From Tabrizicola_A sp964393035 (lineage in GTDB: Bacteria > Pseudomonadota > Alphaproteobacteria > Rhodobacterales > Rhodobacteraceae), in assembly GCA_964393035.1 (NCBI GenBank), contig CAYMRX010000002.1, positions 124,001 through 188,000 of the forward strand: a DNA stretch of 64,000 nucleotides, written 5' to 3'. Under the pieces are notes generated by a model. The model saw only the letters and a program-made list of their open reading frames with translations. It was not told the DNA's origin and searched no databases. Shown one piece after another: positions 41,284 through 50,743 of the stretch. Positions within the stretch are counted from its first letter, which is position 1. Each line of letters opens with the position of its first letter. The translations under genes were made by a program, and so were the position numbers.

Positions 41284-44124
41284 CTACTCCGCCGCTTCCA
41301 TATAGCTTTCGACCGGCGGGCAAGTGCAGGTCAGGTTCCGGTCGCCCCAGACGTTGTCAACCCGGCCCACGGGGGGCCAGTATTTGTCGACGCGGAAGGC
41401 ACCCGGCGGGAAGCAGCCCTGTTCGCGGCTGTATTTGCGGTCCCAGTCGGCCACCAGATCGTTGACCGTATGGGGGGCGTGGCGCAGGGGGCTGTCTTCG
41501 GCGGAAATCTCGCCCTTTTCCACCGCGTCAATCTCGGCGCGAATGGCCAGAAGCGCGGAGATGAAACGGTCGATCTCGGCCTTGGTTTCAGATTCCGTCG
41601 GCTCAACCATCAGCGTTCCCGCCACCGGCCAGCTCATTGTCGGCGCGTGAAAGCCGTTGTCGATCAGGCGTTTGGCGATATCATCCACGGTCACGCCAAA
41701 TTCTGCAAAGGGCCTTGTGTCGAGGATGCATTCATGTGCGACCCGACCCTTGTTGCCCATGAACAGGATCGGATAGTCGCCCTTCAACCGGCTGGCGATA
41801 TAATTGGCATTGAGGATCGCCACCCGTGTGGCCTGCGTCAGCCCTTCGCCGCCCATCATCAGGCAATAGGCCCAGGAAATCAGCAAGATCGAGGCCGAGC
41901 CATAAGGGGCGGCCGACACCGGCCCCTCCTCGCCGCCAGTTTCGGGATGTCCCGGCAGGTAAGGCGCCAGATGTGCCCCCACCCCGATTGGCCCCATGCC
42001 GGGACCGCCGCCGCCATGCGGAATGGCAAAGGTTTTGTGCAGGTTCAAATGGCTGACATCGCCGCCAATCTCGCCCGGTTTCACCAGACCGACCAGCGCG
42101 TTCATGTTGGCCCCGTCGATATAGACCTGGCCGCCGTGGTCATGGGTGATCTTGCAAACCTCTTTCACGGTTTCCTCAAACACCCCGTGCGTGGAGGGAT
42201 AGGTAATCATGCAGGCCGCAAGCCGCGCGCCCGCCGCCACCGCCTTTTCGCGGAAATCCTCCAGATCCACATCACCATTCGACATGGATTTGACGACAAC
42301 AACCTCCATCCCGGCCATCTGGGCCGAGGCCGGGTTGGTGCCATGCGCCGACACCGGAATGAGGCAGACCTTGCGGTCATTGTCGCCCCGCGCCCGGTGA
42401 TAGGCGAGGATGGTCAGGAGGCCCGCATATTCGCCCTGCGCGCCCGAGTTGGGCTGCATGGAGAAGGCGTCATAGCCGGTGATCTCGCAGAGCTTCGCCG
42501 TCAGGTCTTCAATCGCCTCGCGGTAGCCCAGCGCCTGATCGGCCGGCACGAAGGGGTGCAAAGCGCCGAATTCAGGCCAGGTGATCGGCATCATCTCGGC
42601 CGCCGCGTTCAGCTTCATCGTGCAGGAGCCGAGGGGGATCATCGCCCGGTCCAGCGCCAGATCGCGGTCGGACAGGCGGCGCATGTAGCGCATCATTTCG
42701 GACTCGGCCCGGTTCATGTGAAAGACCGGATGGGTAAGATAGTCCGATGTCCGCAGCATCTCGACCGGGAAGCCCAGTTCCGCACTGACCGGCGGAGCCT
42801 CGGAAATGCCAAAGGCGCGCAGCACGCGGCGCAGCACATCCTCGTCGCTGGTTTCATCAAGGCTGATCCCGACATGATCGCTGCCGACCTTGCGGAAATT
42901 CAGCCCCTCCAGACGCGCGGCGGCAAGAATACCCGCCTGACCGACGCCGACCTCGACCGTGATGGTGTCGAAGAACGCCTTCGGCGGCAGGGTGGCGCCC
43001 GCATCGCGCAGCGCCTTGGCCAGACGGACGGTCAGGGAATGCACGCGTTCCGCAATCGCGCGCAGGCCAACCGGGCCGTGGAAGACGGCATAGAAGCTGG
43101 CCATCACCGCCAACAGCGCCTGCGCGGTGCAGACGTTCGAGGTGGCCTTTTCGCGGCGGATATGCTGCTCGCGCGTTTGCAGGGCAAGACGGTAGGCCTT
43201 GTTGCCGCGCGCGTCGATCGACACGCCTACAATCCGGCCCGGCATGTTGCGCTTGTGTTCGTCCTTGCAGGCGAAAAATGCCGCATGCGGGCCGCCGTAG
43301 CCCATCGGCACGCCAAAGCGTTGCGACGAGCCGATGGCAATGTCGGCCCCCATCGCGCCGGGTTCCTTCAGCATGGTCAGCGCGAGAAGATCGGTCGCCA
43401 CCACTGCCACGGCCTTGGCGGCGTGCAGGGCGGCAATCACCTCGGTCAGATCGTTCACATGGCCCCAGGTGCCGGGATACTGGAAGATCGCACCGAACAC
43501 CTGTTCTGGCACCAGCGCCTCGGGCGCGCCCACGATGATCTCCAGCCCCAAGGGCAGCGCCCGGGTCTTGATCACCGCAATGGTCTGCGGATGGCAGTTT
43601 TCATCGACAAAAAATGCCTTGGCCTTTGATTTGGCCACCCGCTCGGCCATGGTCATGGCTTCCGCGGCCGCCGTCGCTTCATCGAGCAGGCTGGCGTTGG
43701 CAATTTCCAGACCGGTCAGGTCCGCCACCATGGTCTGATAGTTGAGAAGGGCCTCCAGCCGCCCCTGCGCAATCTCGGGCTGATAGGGGGTGTAAGCCGT
43801 ATACCACGCCGGGTTTTCCAGAATGTTGCGCTGAATGGCGGGCGGTGTCACCGTGCCATAATACCCCTGCCCGATGAGCGAGGTCAGCACCTTGTTGCGC
43901 CCCGCCACCCGCCGCATCCGGGCCAGCAGGTCATGCTCCGACAAGGGCGCCCATCCCAAGGGGATCGACTGCCGGATCGAGGCCGGAACGGTTTCGTCAA
44001 TCAGCGCATCAAGCGTGGGCACCCCCACGGCTTTCAGCATCTCGGCCATCTCGGCCGGCGAAGGGCCGATGTGGCGGCGATTGGCAAAATCATAAGGATC
44101 GTAAGCGGTTGGCGTGAAGGTCAT
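41284..44124 (-). CDS. gcvP: Glycine dehydrogenase (decarboxylating), P-protein
   Basis: 946-aa P-protein of the glycine cleavage system, a fused alpha-beta form. It decarboxylates glycine with PLP. The PLP Lys is in NLHKTFAIPHGGGGPGMGPIGV, and the N-terminus DFANRHIGPSPAEMAEML is canonical. MQPNSGAQGEYAGLL and CLIPVSAHGTNPASAQMAG are further blocks. Third gene of gcvTHP. A very long antisense frame (41116-43629) is not a gene. Confidence 0.96.
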   Translation of the reverse strand: MTFTPTAYDPYDFANRRHIGPSPAEMAEMLKAVGVPTLDALIDETVPASIRQSIPLGWAPLSEHDLLARMRRVAGRNKVLTSLIGQGYYGTVTPPAIQRNILENPAWYTAYTPYQPEIAQGRLEALLNYQTMVADLTGLEIANASLLDEATAAAEAMTMAERVAKSKAKAFFVDENCHPQTIAVIKTRALPLGLEIIVGAPEALVPEQVFGAIFQYPGTWGHVNDLTEVIAALHAAKAVAVVATDLLALTMLKEPGAMGADIAIGSSQRFGVPMGYGGPHAAFFACKDEHKRNMPGRIVGVSIDARGNKAYRLALQTREQHIRREKATSNVCTAQALLAVMASFYAVFHGPVGLRAIAERVHSLTVRLAKALRDAGATLPPKAFFDTITVEVGVGQAGILAAARLEGLNFRKVGSDHVGISLDETSDEDVLRRVLRAFGISEAPPVSAELGFPVEMLRTSDYLTHPVFHMNRAESEMMRYMRRLSDRDLALDRAMIPLGSCTMKLNAAAEMMPITWPEFGALHPFVPADQALGYREAIEDLTAKLCEITGYDAFSMQPNSGAQGEYAGLLTILAYHRARGDNDRKVCLIPVSAHGTNPASAQMAGMEVVVVKSMSNGDVDLEDFREKAVAAGARLAACMITYPSTHGVFEETVKEVCKITHDHGGQVYIDGANMNALVGLVKPGEIGGDVSHLNLHKTFAIPHGGGGPGMGPIGVGAHLAPYLPGHPETGGEEGPVSAAPYGSASILLISWAYCLMMGGEGLTQATRVAILNANYIASRLKGDYPILFMGNKGRVAHECILDTRPFAEFGVTVDDIAKRLIDNGFHAPTMSWPVAGTLMVEPTESETKAEIDRFISALLAIRAEIDAVEKGEISAEDSPLRHAPHTVNDLVADWDRKYSREQGCFPPGAFRVDKYWPPVGRVDNVWGDRNLTCTCPPVESYMEAAE

Positions 44125-44226
44125 GGCCTTGCCTCATGCAATAAGGGATCGGGTCGGGCGGCGACCGCCCAACAGCTGTCAGTTTCTGCAAAATGGGCCG
44201 GAGTTCGGGTCAAACTCCGGCACCGA

Positions 44227-44586
44227 TCAGGCGATCAGATCGTTGTATTCGTCTTCGTCCATGAACTGGTCCAGCACGGCGAGATCATCGAGCTTCATCT
44301 TGAAGAACCAGCCCGCGCCCAAGGGATCCTCGTTCACCAAGGACGGGCTGTCGGTCAGCTTGTCATTGACGGCAACGATTTCACCATCCACCGGGGCCAG
44401 AATGTCGGACGCCGCCTTGACGCTTTCGATCACCGAGATCTCATCGCCCTCGGCCACTTGCGTTTCCACTTCCGGCAGTTCGACAAACACCACATCACCC
44501 AGCGCGGTGGCCGCGTGTTCGGTGATGCCGACCACAACCAGATCGCCCTCAACGCGCAGCCATTCGTGTTCTTTGGTATATTTCAT
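44227..44586 (-). CDS. gcvH: Glycine cleavage system H protein
   Basis: 119-aa lipoyl carrier. The lipoylation Lys57 lies in VIESVKAASDILAPVDGEIV. N-terminus MKYTKEHEWLRVEGD is standard. It is 11 bp downstream of gcvT and 102 bp upstream of gcvP, all in one transcript. Confidence 0.96.
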   Translation of the reverse strand: MKYTKEHEWLRVEGDLVVVGITEHAATALGDVVFVELPEVETQVAEGDEISVIESVKAASDILAPVDGEIVAVNDKLTDSPSLVNEDPLGAGWFFKMKLDDLAVLDQFMDEDEYNDLIA

Positions 44587-44597
44587 GGATCAGTCCT

Positions 44598-45707
44598 TTA
44601 GCGTTTGTAGGTTGTGGGTTGGAAAGGCATCGGCGCGACCGTGACGGCCATCCGCTTGCCGCGCACCTCGCCTTCAAGCTTGGTGCCGATCTCTGCATAT
44701 TGGCTGGGCACATAGCCCATGGCGACGGGGGCCTCGACGCTGGGGCCAAAGCCGCCCGAGGTCACCTCGCCCAAAGCCGCATCGCCCGCGAAAAGGGCGG
44801 TGTGTTCGCGCATCGGCGCGCGACCCTCGGGGCGCAGCCCCACGCGCAGCCGCGCCGGGCCTTCCGCCAACTCGCGCAGGATGCGGTCTGCACCGGGAAA
44901 GCCGCCCGCGCGCGCCCCGCCTGCCCGGCGTGCCTTCTGGATGGCCCAGGTCAGTCCCGCCTCGACCGGGCTGGTGGTTGTGTCGATGTCATGGCCATAA
45001 AGGCAAAGCCCGGCCTCCAGCCGCAGGCTGTCGCGGGCGCCAAGGCCGATGGGCAGGACTTCAGGCATATCCAGCAGCTTTTTGGCAAAGGCTTCGGCTT
45101 GTGCCTGCGGGATCGAAATCTCAAAGCCATCCTCACCCGTATAGCCCGAGCGCGAAACCCAGATATCGCCAAAGACGCCCACATCCATGAATTTCATCGA
45201 AGCGACTTGCGGCACCAAGCGGGCCAACGCAGCCTCGGCCTGCGGCCCTTGCAGCGCCAAAAGCGCGCGGTCGGCAACCGGGATCACATCGCAAACCGCC
45301 GACAGATGGGCCGTCATATGCGCAATGTCCGCCGCTTTGCAGGCCGCGTTGACCACCACGAAAATATGATCGCCCCGATTGGCGAACATCAGGTCATCCA
45401 GAATGCCGCCCGCATCATTGGTGAACAGCCCATAGCGCTGGCGACCGGGCGTCACGCCCAGCACATCCACCGGCATCAGCGCCTCAAAGGCCAAGGCGGT
45501 TTCTTCATAGCTGCCCTTCGGCCGCAAGATCACCTGCCCCATATGGCTGACATCAAACAGCCCCGCCGCCGCGCGGGTGTGCAGGTGCTCTTTCATCACC
45601 CCCGCCGGGTATTGCACCGGCATGGAATAGCCCGCGAAAGGCACCATCTTGCCACCCAAGGCAACATGCAGGTCATTCAGACCCAAATAGAGAAGTTCTT
45701 CGGCCAA
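44598..45707 (-). CDS. gcvT: Aminomethyltransferase (T-protein), probable TTG start
   Basis: Glycine cleavage T-protein of 369 aa, transferring the aminomethyl group to tetrahydrofolate. Conserved blocks: LHVALGGKMVPFAGYSMPVQYPAGV, FDVSHMGQV, SRSGYTGEDGFEI and LRLEAGLCLYGHDI. No ATG or GTG lies near the expected N-terminus. The in-frame TTG at 45707 gives (M)AEELLYLGLNDLHVALGG, aligning with other T-proteins. The longer frame to 45842 translates riboswitch sequence. The preceding 250 nt is a tandem glycine riboswitch. Confidence 0.9.
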   Translation of the reverse strand: MAEELLYLGLNDLHVALGGKMVPFAGYSMPVQYPAGVMKEHLHTRAAAGLFDVSHMGQVILRPKGSYEETALAFEALMPVDVLGVTPGRQRYGLFTNDAGGILDDLMFANRGDHIFVVVNAACKAADIAHMTAHLSAVCDVIPVADRALLALQGPQAEAALARLVPQVASMKFMDVGVFGDIWVSRSGYTGEDGFEISIPQAQAEAFAKKLLDMPEVLPIGLGARDSLRLEAGLCLYGHDIDTTTSPVEAGLTWAIQKARRAGGARAGGFPGADRILRELAEGPARLRVGLRPEGRAPMREHTALFAGDAALGEVTSGGFGPSVEAPVAMGYVPSQYAEIGTKLEGEVRGKRMAVTVAPMPFQPTTYKR

Positions 45708-45737
45708 AGCCGCCCCACTTTCCGCCGGAAAACGCAG

Positions 45738-45957
45738 ACCGGCACCGTTCAGACAGTTCCCCTGCCCTCGGTGCCCCCTCTGTCCTTGCGCCCCGAAATC
45801 GTCGGTATGCGCGCCTGAGATCGTTATCCCTTCGGCGGGCACTTTCGTGCCACTCTCCAGAGTCTCGTTGCCAGAACGGTCCTTGCGCCTGAGAGTTTAC
45901 CGGGGCGGTTGCTCCTTCGGCACCGGCTTTGCACCGGATTCTCCCGAACTGACGCCT
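45738..45957 (-). promoter_or_regulatory. Tandem glycine riboswitch
   Basis: Two glycine-aptamer copies in the gcvT leader. Aptamer 1 (about 45851-45957) shows GCCGAAGGAGCAA, CTCAGGCGCAAGGAC and a 3' CTCTGGAG. Aptamer 2 (about 45738-45848) shows GCCGAAGGGATAACGATCTC, AGGCGC and GCGCAAGGACAGAGGGGG. The short hairpin GGCAC-GAAA-GTGCC joins them. The tandem arrangement and position before gcvTHP are the classic glycine-on switch. The gap 45961-46114 on the other side holds only the promoter of the TPR-sulfotransferase gene. Confidence 0.88.
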
Positions 45958-46114
45958 TTAGCTATCCCAAGGCGGCAAAGCCTGTCCAGTGAAAAGAATA
46001 CGACAGTATGCAATCGCTTTGCGGCATATCGACATCCACCCTAGGCGACCTGCTTGCAGCGCGAGAACCCGCGCCTTAGGGTCGCGCGGCACGGACAAAA
46101 CGAGGTCGACAGGC

Positions 46115-47914
46115 ATGAGCATGGCGGTTGAGACGGCGCTGAAGGTCGCAAAGGCGGCGCTGAAGGCGGGCGATCCCCTGGCCGCAACCCGCGCGCTGAT
46201 GCCTGAGTTGAAACGCTTTCCCGGCAATGCCCGGCTCTTGACCCAACTGGCCGAGGTTCAGGCTGCCCGCACCGGCCTGCCCGCCCGCCCCCTTGGCCCG
46301 CCCCACGTGCAACGCATCCTTGCCATCCGTGCCCAGAGCGGCCCGGCAGCAGCGGCCGAAGAGGTACAGGTGGCGCTTCTGCTTGATCCGTTCAGCCCAT
46401 TGGGCAATGGGTTTCTCGGCAGCCTTCTTTTGGAACTGGGCCAGCCTGAAGCCGCGATTGTACCTCTGCGCCTTGCACTGAAACGTGATGCAAAAAGCCC
46501 CGAGACAGGCATCAACCTGTCAATGGCTCTGCGGCTCGCCAGTCTGACGGGCGAAGCGGTGGCCGTTGCCCGCGCCACGCTTGTGCAACATCCGAAACTC
46601 GCCCCCGCCCGGACGGCTTTGGCCTTGGCGCTGCTGGAAGACGGCCTGCCTTTGGAAGCCGCTGCAATGCTGCAAACCATTGCCGCCGAGGCCCCGACCT
46701 CCGCCGATATCCGCTATGAGCTTGGCCGTGCGCTTTTCGCCGCACAGCGCTTTGACGAGGCCCGCACGGCCTTTGAAGCAGCAATCCAGATCGACCCGCA
46801 CCACGAGCGTGCGTTGAACGAGCTTGGCAGCGCCGTCCTGACCGCAGGCGAATTTGAGCGGGCGCGCGAGATTTTTGAAGCCACAATCAAGGCACACCCC
46901 GGCAGTGCGGCCGGTTATTACAATCTTGCCCGCAGCATCGATGTGGCACCCGGCGATCCCTTGATCGGCAAGATGCAAGCGCTGGAGGTCAAGACCAACC
47001 GCCCCGCCGACCGTATTCTTCTGAACTTCGGACTGGCCAAGGCCTTCGAGGATGCCGGTCAAGCCGACAAAAGCTTCGCCGCCCTCAAACGCGCCAATGA
47101 CCAACGTCGCGCACTTTACCCCTATGATCGCGAACATGAAATCGGTTTTTTTGCCGCGCTGAAAGCCCGCCACTGGTCACCCAAAGCTCAATTGCCCGCA
47201 GGCAGCGCTGCCCGCCGTCCGATCTTCATCCTTGGCATGATGCGCTCGGGCACAACATTGATGGAACAGATCATTTCGGCTCATCCTCAGGTCTATGGCG
47301 CGGGCGAGCTTGATTATCTTGGCAAGGTCGTCATGGCCGAAATGTCCAAGAGCACTACACCGCTTGATGCCGCCGCCATGGCCCGCATCCGCGAGGCCTA
47401 CCTTACCCGGTTGGCGAATCTACCCGGCGACACGCCCTTCGTGACTGACAAAATGCCCGCCAATTTCGCACTTGTCGGCGTCATCCTACGTGCCCTGCCC
47501 GAGGCCCGTATTCTGCATATGCGCCGCGATCCGATCGCGGTCTGCTGGTCAATCTACAAGAAGAACTTCATCGGCAACCGCCTGCGCTTCACCAATGATC
47601 TGGGCGATATCGCCGCCTATCATGACGCCTATGCCGATTACATGGCCTTTGCCGAGACACAGGCACCGGGGGCGATCTGCCACATCGACTATGCAGAGCT
47701 GACCAAGACCCCAGAGCCGGTCATCCGCCGCGCCCTAGAATTCTGCGGCCTGCCCTTTGATGCCGCCTGCCTTGCCCCGGAAAACAACAAGCGCCAGATT
47801 CAGACCGCCAGCTACAAACAGGCGCGCGCGGGGATTTATCAAGGCTCAACCAGCAAATGGCGCGGGTTTGAGCCTTATCTCAAGCCCCTGATTGATCACT
47901 TTGGCGCGGTCTGA
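46115..47914 (+). CDS. TPR-domain sulfotransferase
   Basis: 599-aa protein. Residues about 1-330 are alpha-helical TPR units (ALAVALLEDG-type, e.g. YELGRALFAAQRFDEARTAFE; LNELGSAVLTAGEFERAREIF). Residues about 365-590 are a sulfotransferase domain with the PAPS 5'-loop PIFILGMMRSGTTLMEQIIS and a 3'-phosphate block near ARILHMRRDPIAVCWSIYKK. The acceptor may be a sugar, lipid or protein. Start MSMAVETALKVAK at 46115; the upstream frame lacks similarity. The 3' end overlaps the MATE gene by 19 bp (convergent). Confidence 0.88.
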   Translation: MSMAVETALKVAKAALKAGDPLAATRALMPELKRFPGNARLLTQLAEVQAARTGLPARPLGPPHVQRILAIRAQSGPAAAAEEVQVALLLDPFSPLGNGFLGSLLLELGQPEAAIVPLRLALKRDAKSPETGINLSMALRLASLTGEAVAVARATLVQHPKLAPARTALALALLEDGLPLEAAAMLQTIAAEAPTSADIRYELGRALFAAQRFDEARTAFEAAIQIDPHHERALNELGSAVLTAGEFERAREIFEATIKAHPGSAAGYYNLARSIDVAPGDPLIGKMQALEVKTNRPADRILLNFGLAKAFEDAGQADKSFAALKRANDQRRALYPYDREHEIGFFAALKARHWSPKAQLPAGSAARRPIFILGMMRSGTTLMEQIISAHPQVYGAGELDYLGKVVMAEMSKSTTPLDAAAMARIREAYLTRLANLPGDTPFVTDKMPANFALVGVILRALPEARILHMRRDPIAVCWSIYKKNFIGNRLRFTNDLGDIAAYHDAYADYMAFAETQAPGAICHIDYAELTKTPEPVIRRALEFCGLPFDAACLAPENNKRQIQTASYKQARAGIYQGSTSKWRGFEPYLKPLIDHFGAV

Positions 47915-49266
47915 GCCTTTGCAATCGTGCGAAGGCCCAGCCAGACCGCCACCAGCCCAAAGATCACACCGCCTACCGCCTGCCCGATCAATACGCCCCC
48001 GGCTCCCCAGAATGTCCCGAACCAAAGCGCGAACGGCACGGTGCCCAAGGTATGGCGGCCCCAGTTGATCGCGGTCGAGGTAAAGGGCGCCCCAAGATTG
48101 TTGCAGGCGGCATTGGCGACAAAGATCGCACCATTGAAGAAAAACAGCAGACACAAGGGGCCGCAGAACAGGTACAGCAGTTCGCGCGTCAGGCCTTGCG
48201 CATGGAACAGATCGGCAATCGGCGCGCGGAGTGCAAACAAGATCACGGTGGTGATCGCCACCACGATGCCGGTGAAGATCAACGCATCAAGATAGGCCCG
48301 CCGCACCCGGTCCATCCGCCCTGCGCCAAAATTCTGCCCGATGATCGGCCCGACCGCCCCCGACATGGCAAAGATCACGCCCAAGGCCACAGGTGTCAGA
48401 CGGCCCGCGATGGCCATGCCCGCCACCGCCGCCTCGCCATAGCCCGCCACTATCCGCGTGACGATCGCTTGGCCCACCGGAGTTGCCAATTGTGTCAAAA
48501 TCGCCGGTCCCGCAATGCCGAAAACCGACCGTGCATCGGCCAGTATTCCCGGCGCGGTCGGCCGATCAAAGCCGCCATGATGGCGCATGATCGGCAAAAG
48601 TGCCAAGGCTGCAATCACCACCCGGCTGACGACCGAGGCAAGCGCCGCGCCTGTCAGCCCCCAGCCCAGCCCAAAGATCAACACCGGGTCCAGCGCCGCA
48701 TTGGCAACCGCCCCCCAGACCGTCGCCATCATCGCGCGCCGCGCATCGCCATGGCTGCGCAAGATCGCGCCGCCAATCATGCCCACCAGAAGGAAGGGCT
48801 GCGACGGCACGACAATGCGCAGGAAATGCAACGCCAGATCATGGGTGCGCCCGCTCGCGCCCAAAAGGCTGATAAACCCCGGCAGAAAGGCCCAAACCGC
48901 AGCTGTAAAAAGCACACCAAGACCAATGCCCAAAATCAGCCCATTGGTCGCCTTTTCCCGCGCCAGCGCCAGATCGCGCATGCCGACCGCCCGGGCCACC
49001 TGCGCCGACACGGCAATCGACAGACCGATCCCGAAGGCCGTGGTAAAAAACAGGATCGCCCCGGCATAGCCAACCGCCGCCGTGATCTCCTCATCCTTCA
49101 GCCAGGAGATGAACACCATGTTCATCAGATCAACGGCAAAGATCGCCATCAACCCGACAGAGGCCGTCAGCGACATCACCGTGATGTGCCGCATCAGACT
49201 GCCTTCAACAAACTTCGCCTGTCCGCCCAACTTTGCCTGTCCGCCCGGCCCAGCCAGGCCATCCAC
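47896..49266 (-). CDS. MATE-family efflux transporter
   Basis: 456-aa multidrug/toxic compound extrusion protein with 12 predicted helices. The conserved start region FVEGSLMRHITVMSLTASVGLMAIFAVDLMNMVFIS and the MATE blocks ISAQVARAVGM-like (VSAQVARAVG) and GAVGPIIGQNFGA are present. The start at 49266 keeps the conserved 'GSLMRH' block inside. An 18-bp tandem duplication lies in the first codons, giving GGQAKL GGQAKF. Substrate unknown. Confidence 0.88.
   Translation of the reverse strand: MDGLAGPGGQAKLGGQAKFVEGSLMRHITVMSLTASVGLMAIFAVDLMNMVFISWLKDEEITAAVGYAGAILFFTTAFGIGLSIAVSAQVARAVGMRDLALAREKATNGLILGIGLGVLFTAAVWAFLPGFISLLGASGRTHDLALHFLRIVVPSQPFLLVGMIGGAILRSHGDARRAMMATVWGAVANAALDPVLIFGLGWGLTGAALASVVSRVVIAALALLPIMRHHGGFDRPTAPGILADARSVFGIAGPAILTQLATPVGQAIVTRIVAGYGEAAVAGMAIAGRLTPVALGVIFAMSGAVGPIIGQNFGAGRMDRVRRAYLDALIFTGIVVAITTVILFALRAPIADLFHAQGLTRELLYLFCGPLCLLFFFNGAIFVANAACNNLGAPFTSTAINWGRHTLGTVPFALWFGTFWGAGGVLIGQAVGGVIFGLVAVWLGLRTIAKAQTAPK
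49211..49246. repeat. 18-bp tandem duplication at the MATE N-terminus
   Basis: Two adjacent 18-bp units (49211-49228, 49229-49246) differ at one position. In frame, they duplicate six residues just before the first transmembrane helix. Confidence 0.85.
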
Positions 49267-49313
49267 CCCGCAATCCCTGACAGGTCTTGCGCCTTTTGAA
49301 ATACTCCGGGGGT

Positions 49314-49334
49314 CCGGGGGCGCGCAGCCCCCGG
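49314..49334. terminator. GC-rich hairpin after gltX
   Basis: CCGGGGGC-GCGCA-GCCCCCGG, a perfect 8-bp stem, followed on the minus strand by ACCCCCGGAGTATTTC. It is 13 bp beyond the gltX stop and belongs to the same GGAGTATTT-flanked hairpin type as the element at 41128-41270. Confidence 0.65.
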
Positions 49335-49346
49335 GGTGTCAGCCCG

Positions 49347-50669
49347 TCACAAAGCCGGACGTTTCGCCAGAAGCGGCATCACATCGGCCATCTCCGGCCC
49401 GTTCTCGCGCCCCGTCAAGGCCTTGCGCAGCGGCATGAACAGCCCCTTGCCCTTGCGGCCCGTGGCCTCTTTCACCGCTTGGGTCCACTCGCCCCAGGTG
49501 GCGGTGGTCCAAGGTTGTGCCGGCAGCAGCGCCAAAGCCTGCGCCACAAAATCGCGGTCCTCCTCGGCGACCAAGGGGGCCGCCCCGTCGCGGAACAACA
49601 CCCACCACTGGCCCAGATCGTCCAGCACCGTGATGTTGCCCTTTGCCACGTTCCAGAAGGCTTCGGCCTTCTCCGCAGGCACACCCAGCGCCGCGATGCG
49701 TTCCGCCACGGCGCTGAAGGGCAAGGACTGCACATGTGCGCGGGTCAGCGGGAACAGGTCCTCGGCATCGAATTTGGTCGGCGCGGCGCCAAACGACCCC
49801 ACATCGAACCCGGCGATCAGATCGTCCATGGATCCGGCCAGTTCCACCGGCTTCGACGAACCAAGACGCGCCATCAGGCTCAGAAGCGCCATCGGGGCCA
49901 CGCCCCGCTCCCGCAGGTCGCGCAGCGACAGAACCCCCAGACGCTTGGACAGTTCCTCGCCCTGCGCACCCGTCAAAAGCGAATGGTGCGCAAAGGTCGG
50001 CGGGGTGCCGCCCAGGGCTTTCATGATCTGAATCTGCGTCGCGGTATTGGTCACATGGTCGGCGCCCCGCACGATATGGGTCACGCCCATATCCACATCG
50101 TCCACCGAGGAGGCGAAGGTGTACAAAACCTGCCCATCGGCCTTGATCAGCACCGGGTCGCTGACGGAGCCTGCATCAATCGAGATATCCCCGATGATGC
50201 CGTCCTTCCACTCGATCCGCTCGATATCCAGCTTGAAGCGCCAATAGCCCTGCCGCCCCTCGGCGCGGTAGGCCGCCTTCTGGTCTTCGGTCAGATGCAA
50301 GGAGGCGCGGTCATAGACCGGCGGTTTGCCCATGTTCAAAAGCTTCTTGCGCTTCAGGTCCAGCTCGACCGGCGTCTCAAAGCACTCATAGAAGCGGCCC
50401 GCCGCCTTCAGCTGTTCGGCCGCCTCGGCATAACGCGCCATGCGCTTTGACTGCTGCTCGATCCGGTCATACTTGATGCCAAGCCAAGCAAGGTCTTCCT
50501 TCAGCCCGTCGATGTATTCCTGCTTCGACCGTTCCTGATCGGTGTCGTCCAGACGCAGGATGAACGTGCCGCCGGTCTGGCGCGCGATCAGGTAATTCAT
50601 CAGCGCAGTGCGCAGGTTGCCGACATGGATATAGCCGGTGGGCGAGGGGGCAAAGCGGGTGACGGTCAT
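49347..50669 (-). CDS. gltX: Glutamate--tRNA ligase
   Basis: Glutamyl-tRNA synthetase of 440 aa, charging tRNA-Glu (and likely tRNA-Gln for later amidation). HIGH-type motif in APSPTGYIHVGNLRTALMNY; KMSKS-like motif ELSKRLG; a family block is VSDPVLIKADGQVLYTFASSVDDVDMGVTHI. The start at 50669 (MTVTRFAPSPTG) is clear. Alphaproteobacteria often carry two GltX paralogues; only one is visible here. Confidence 0.95.
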   Translation of the reverse strand: MTVTRFAPSPTGYIHVGNLRTALMNYLIARQTGGTFILRLDDTDQERSKQEYIDGLKEDLAWLGIKYDRIEQQSKRMARYAEAAEQLKAAGRFYECFETPVELDLKRKKLLNMGKPPVYDRASLHLTEDQKAAYRAEGRQGYWRFKLDIERIEWKDGIIGDISIDAGSVSDPVLIKADGQVLYTFASSVDDVDMGVTHIVRGADHVTNTATQIQIMKALGGTPPTFAHHSLLTGAQGEELSKRLGVLSLRDLRERGVAPMALLSLMARLGSSKPVELAGSMDDLIAGFDVGSFGAAPTKFDAEDLFPLTRAHVQSLPFSAVAERIAALGVPAEKAEAFWNVAKGNITVLDDLGQWWVLFRDGAAPLVAEEDRDFVAQALALLPAQPWTTATWGEWTQAVKEATGRKGKGLFMPLRKALTGRENGPEMADVMPLLAKRPAL

Positions 50670-50743
50670 CTGCGGTCTCCTTGAACCGCCTTTCCCTGTC
50701 ACAAGGGGCAGGCTTTGTCCAGTTTGGCCGCTCCGCATCCGCT

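Noticed and set aside
41116..43629. 837-aa open frame on the plus strand
   Set aside because: Antisense to gcvP, whose motifs are unmistakable. His/Arg/Gly-rich composition is typical of shadow frames.
45708..45842. N-terminal extension of gcvT
   Set aside because: The peptide is the translation of riboswitch aptamer 2 and does not match T-protein N-termini.
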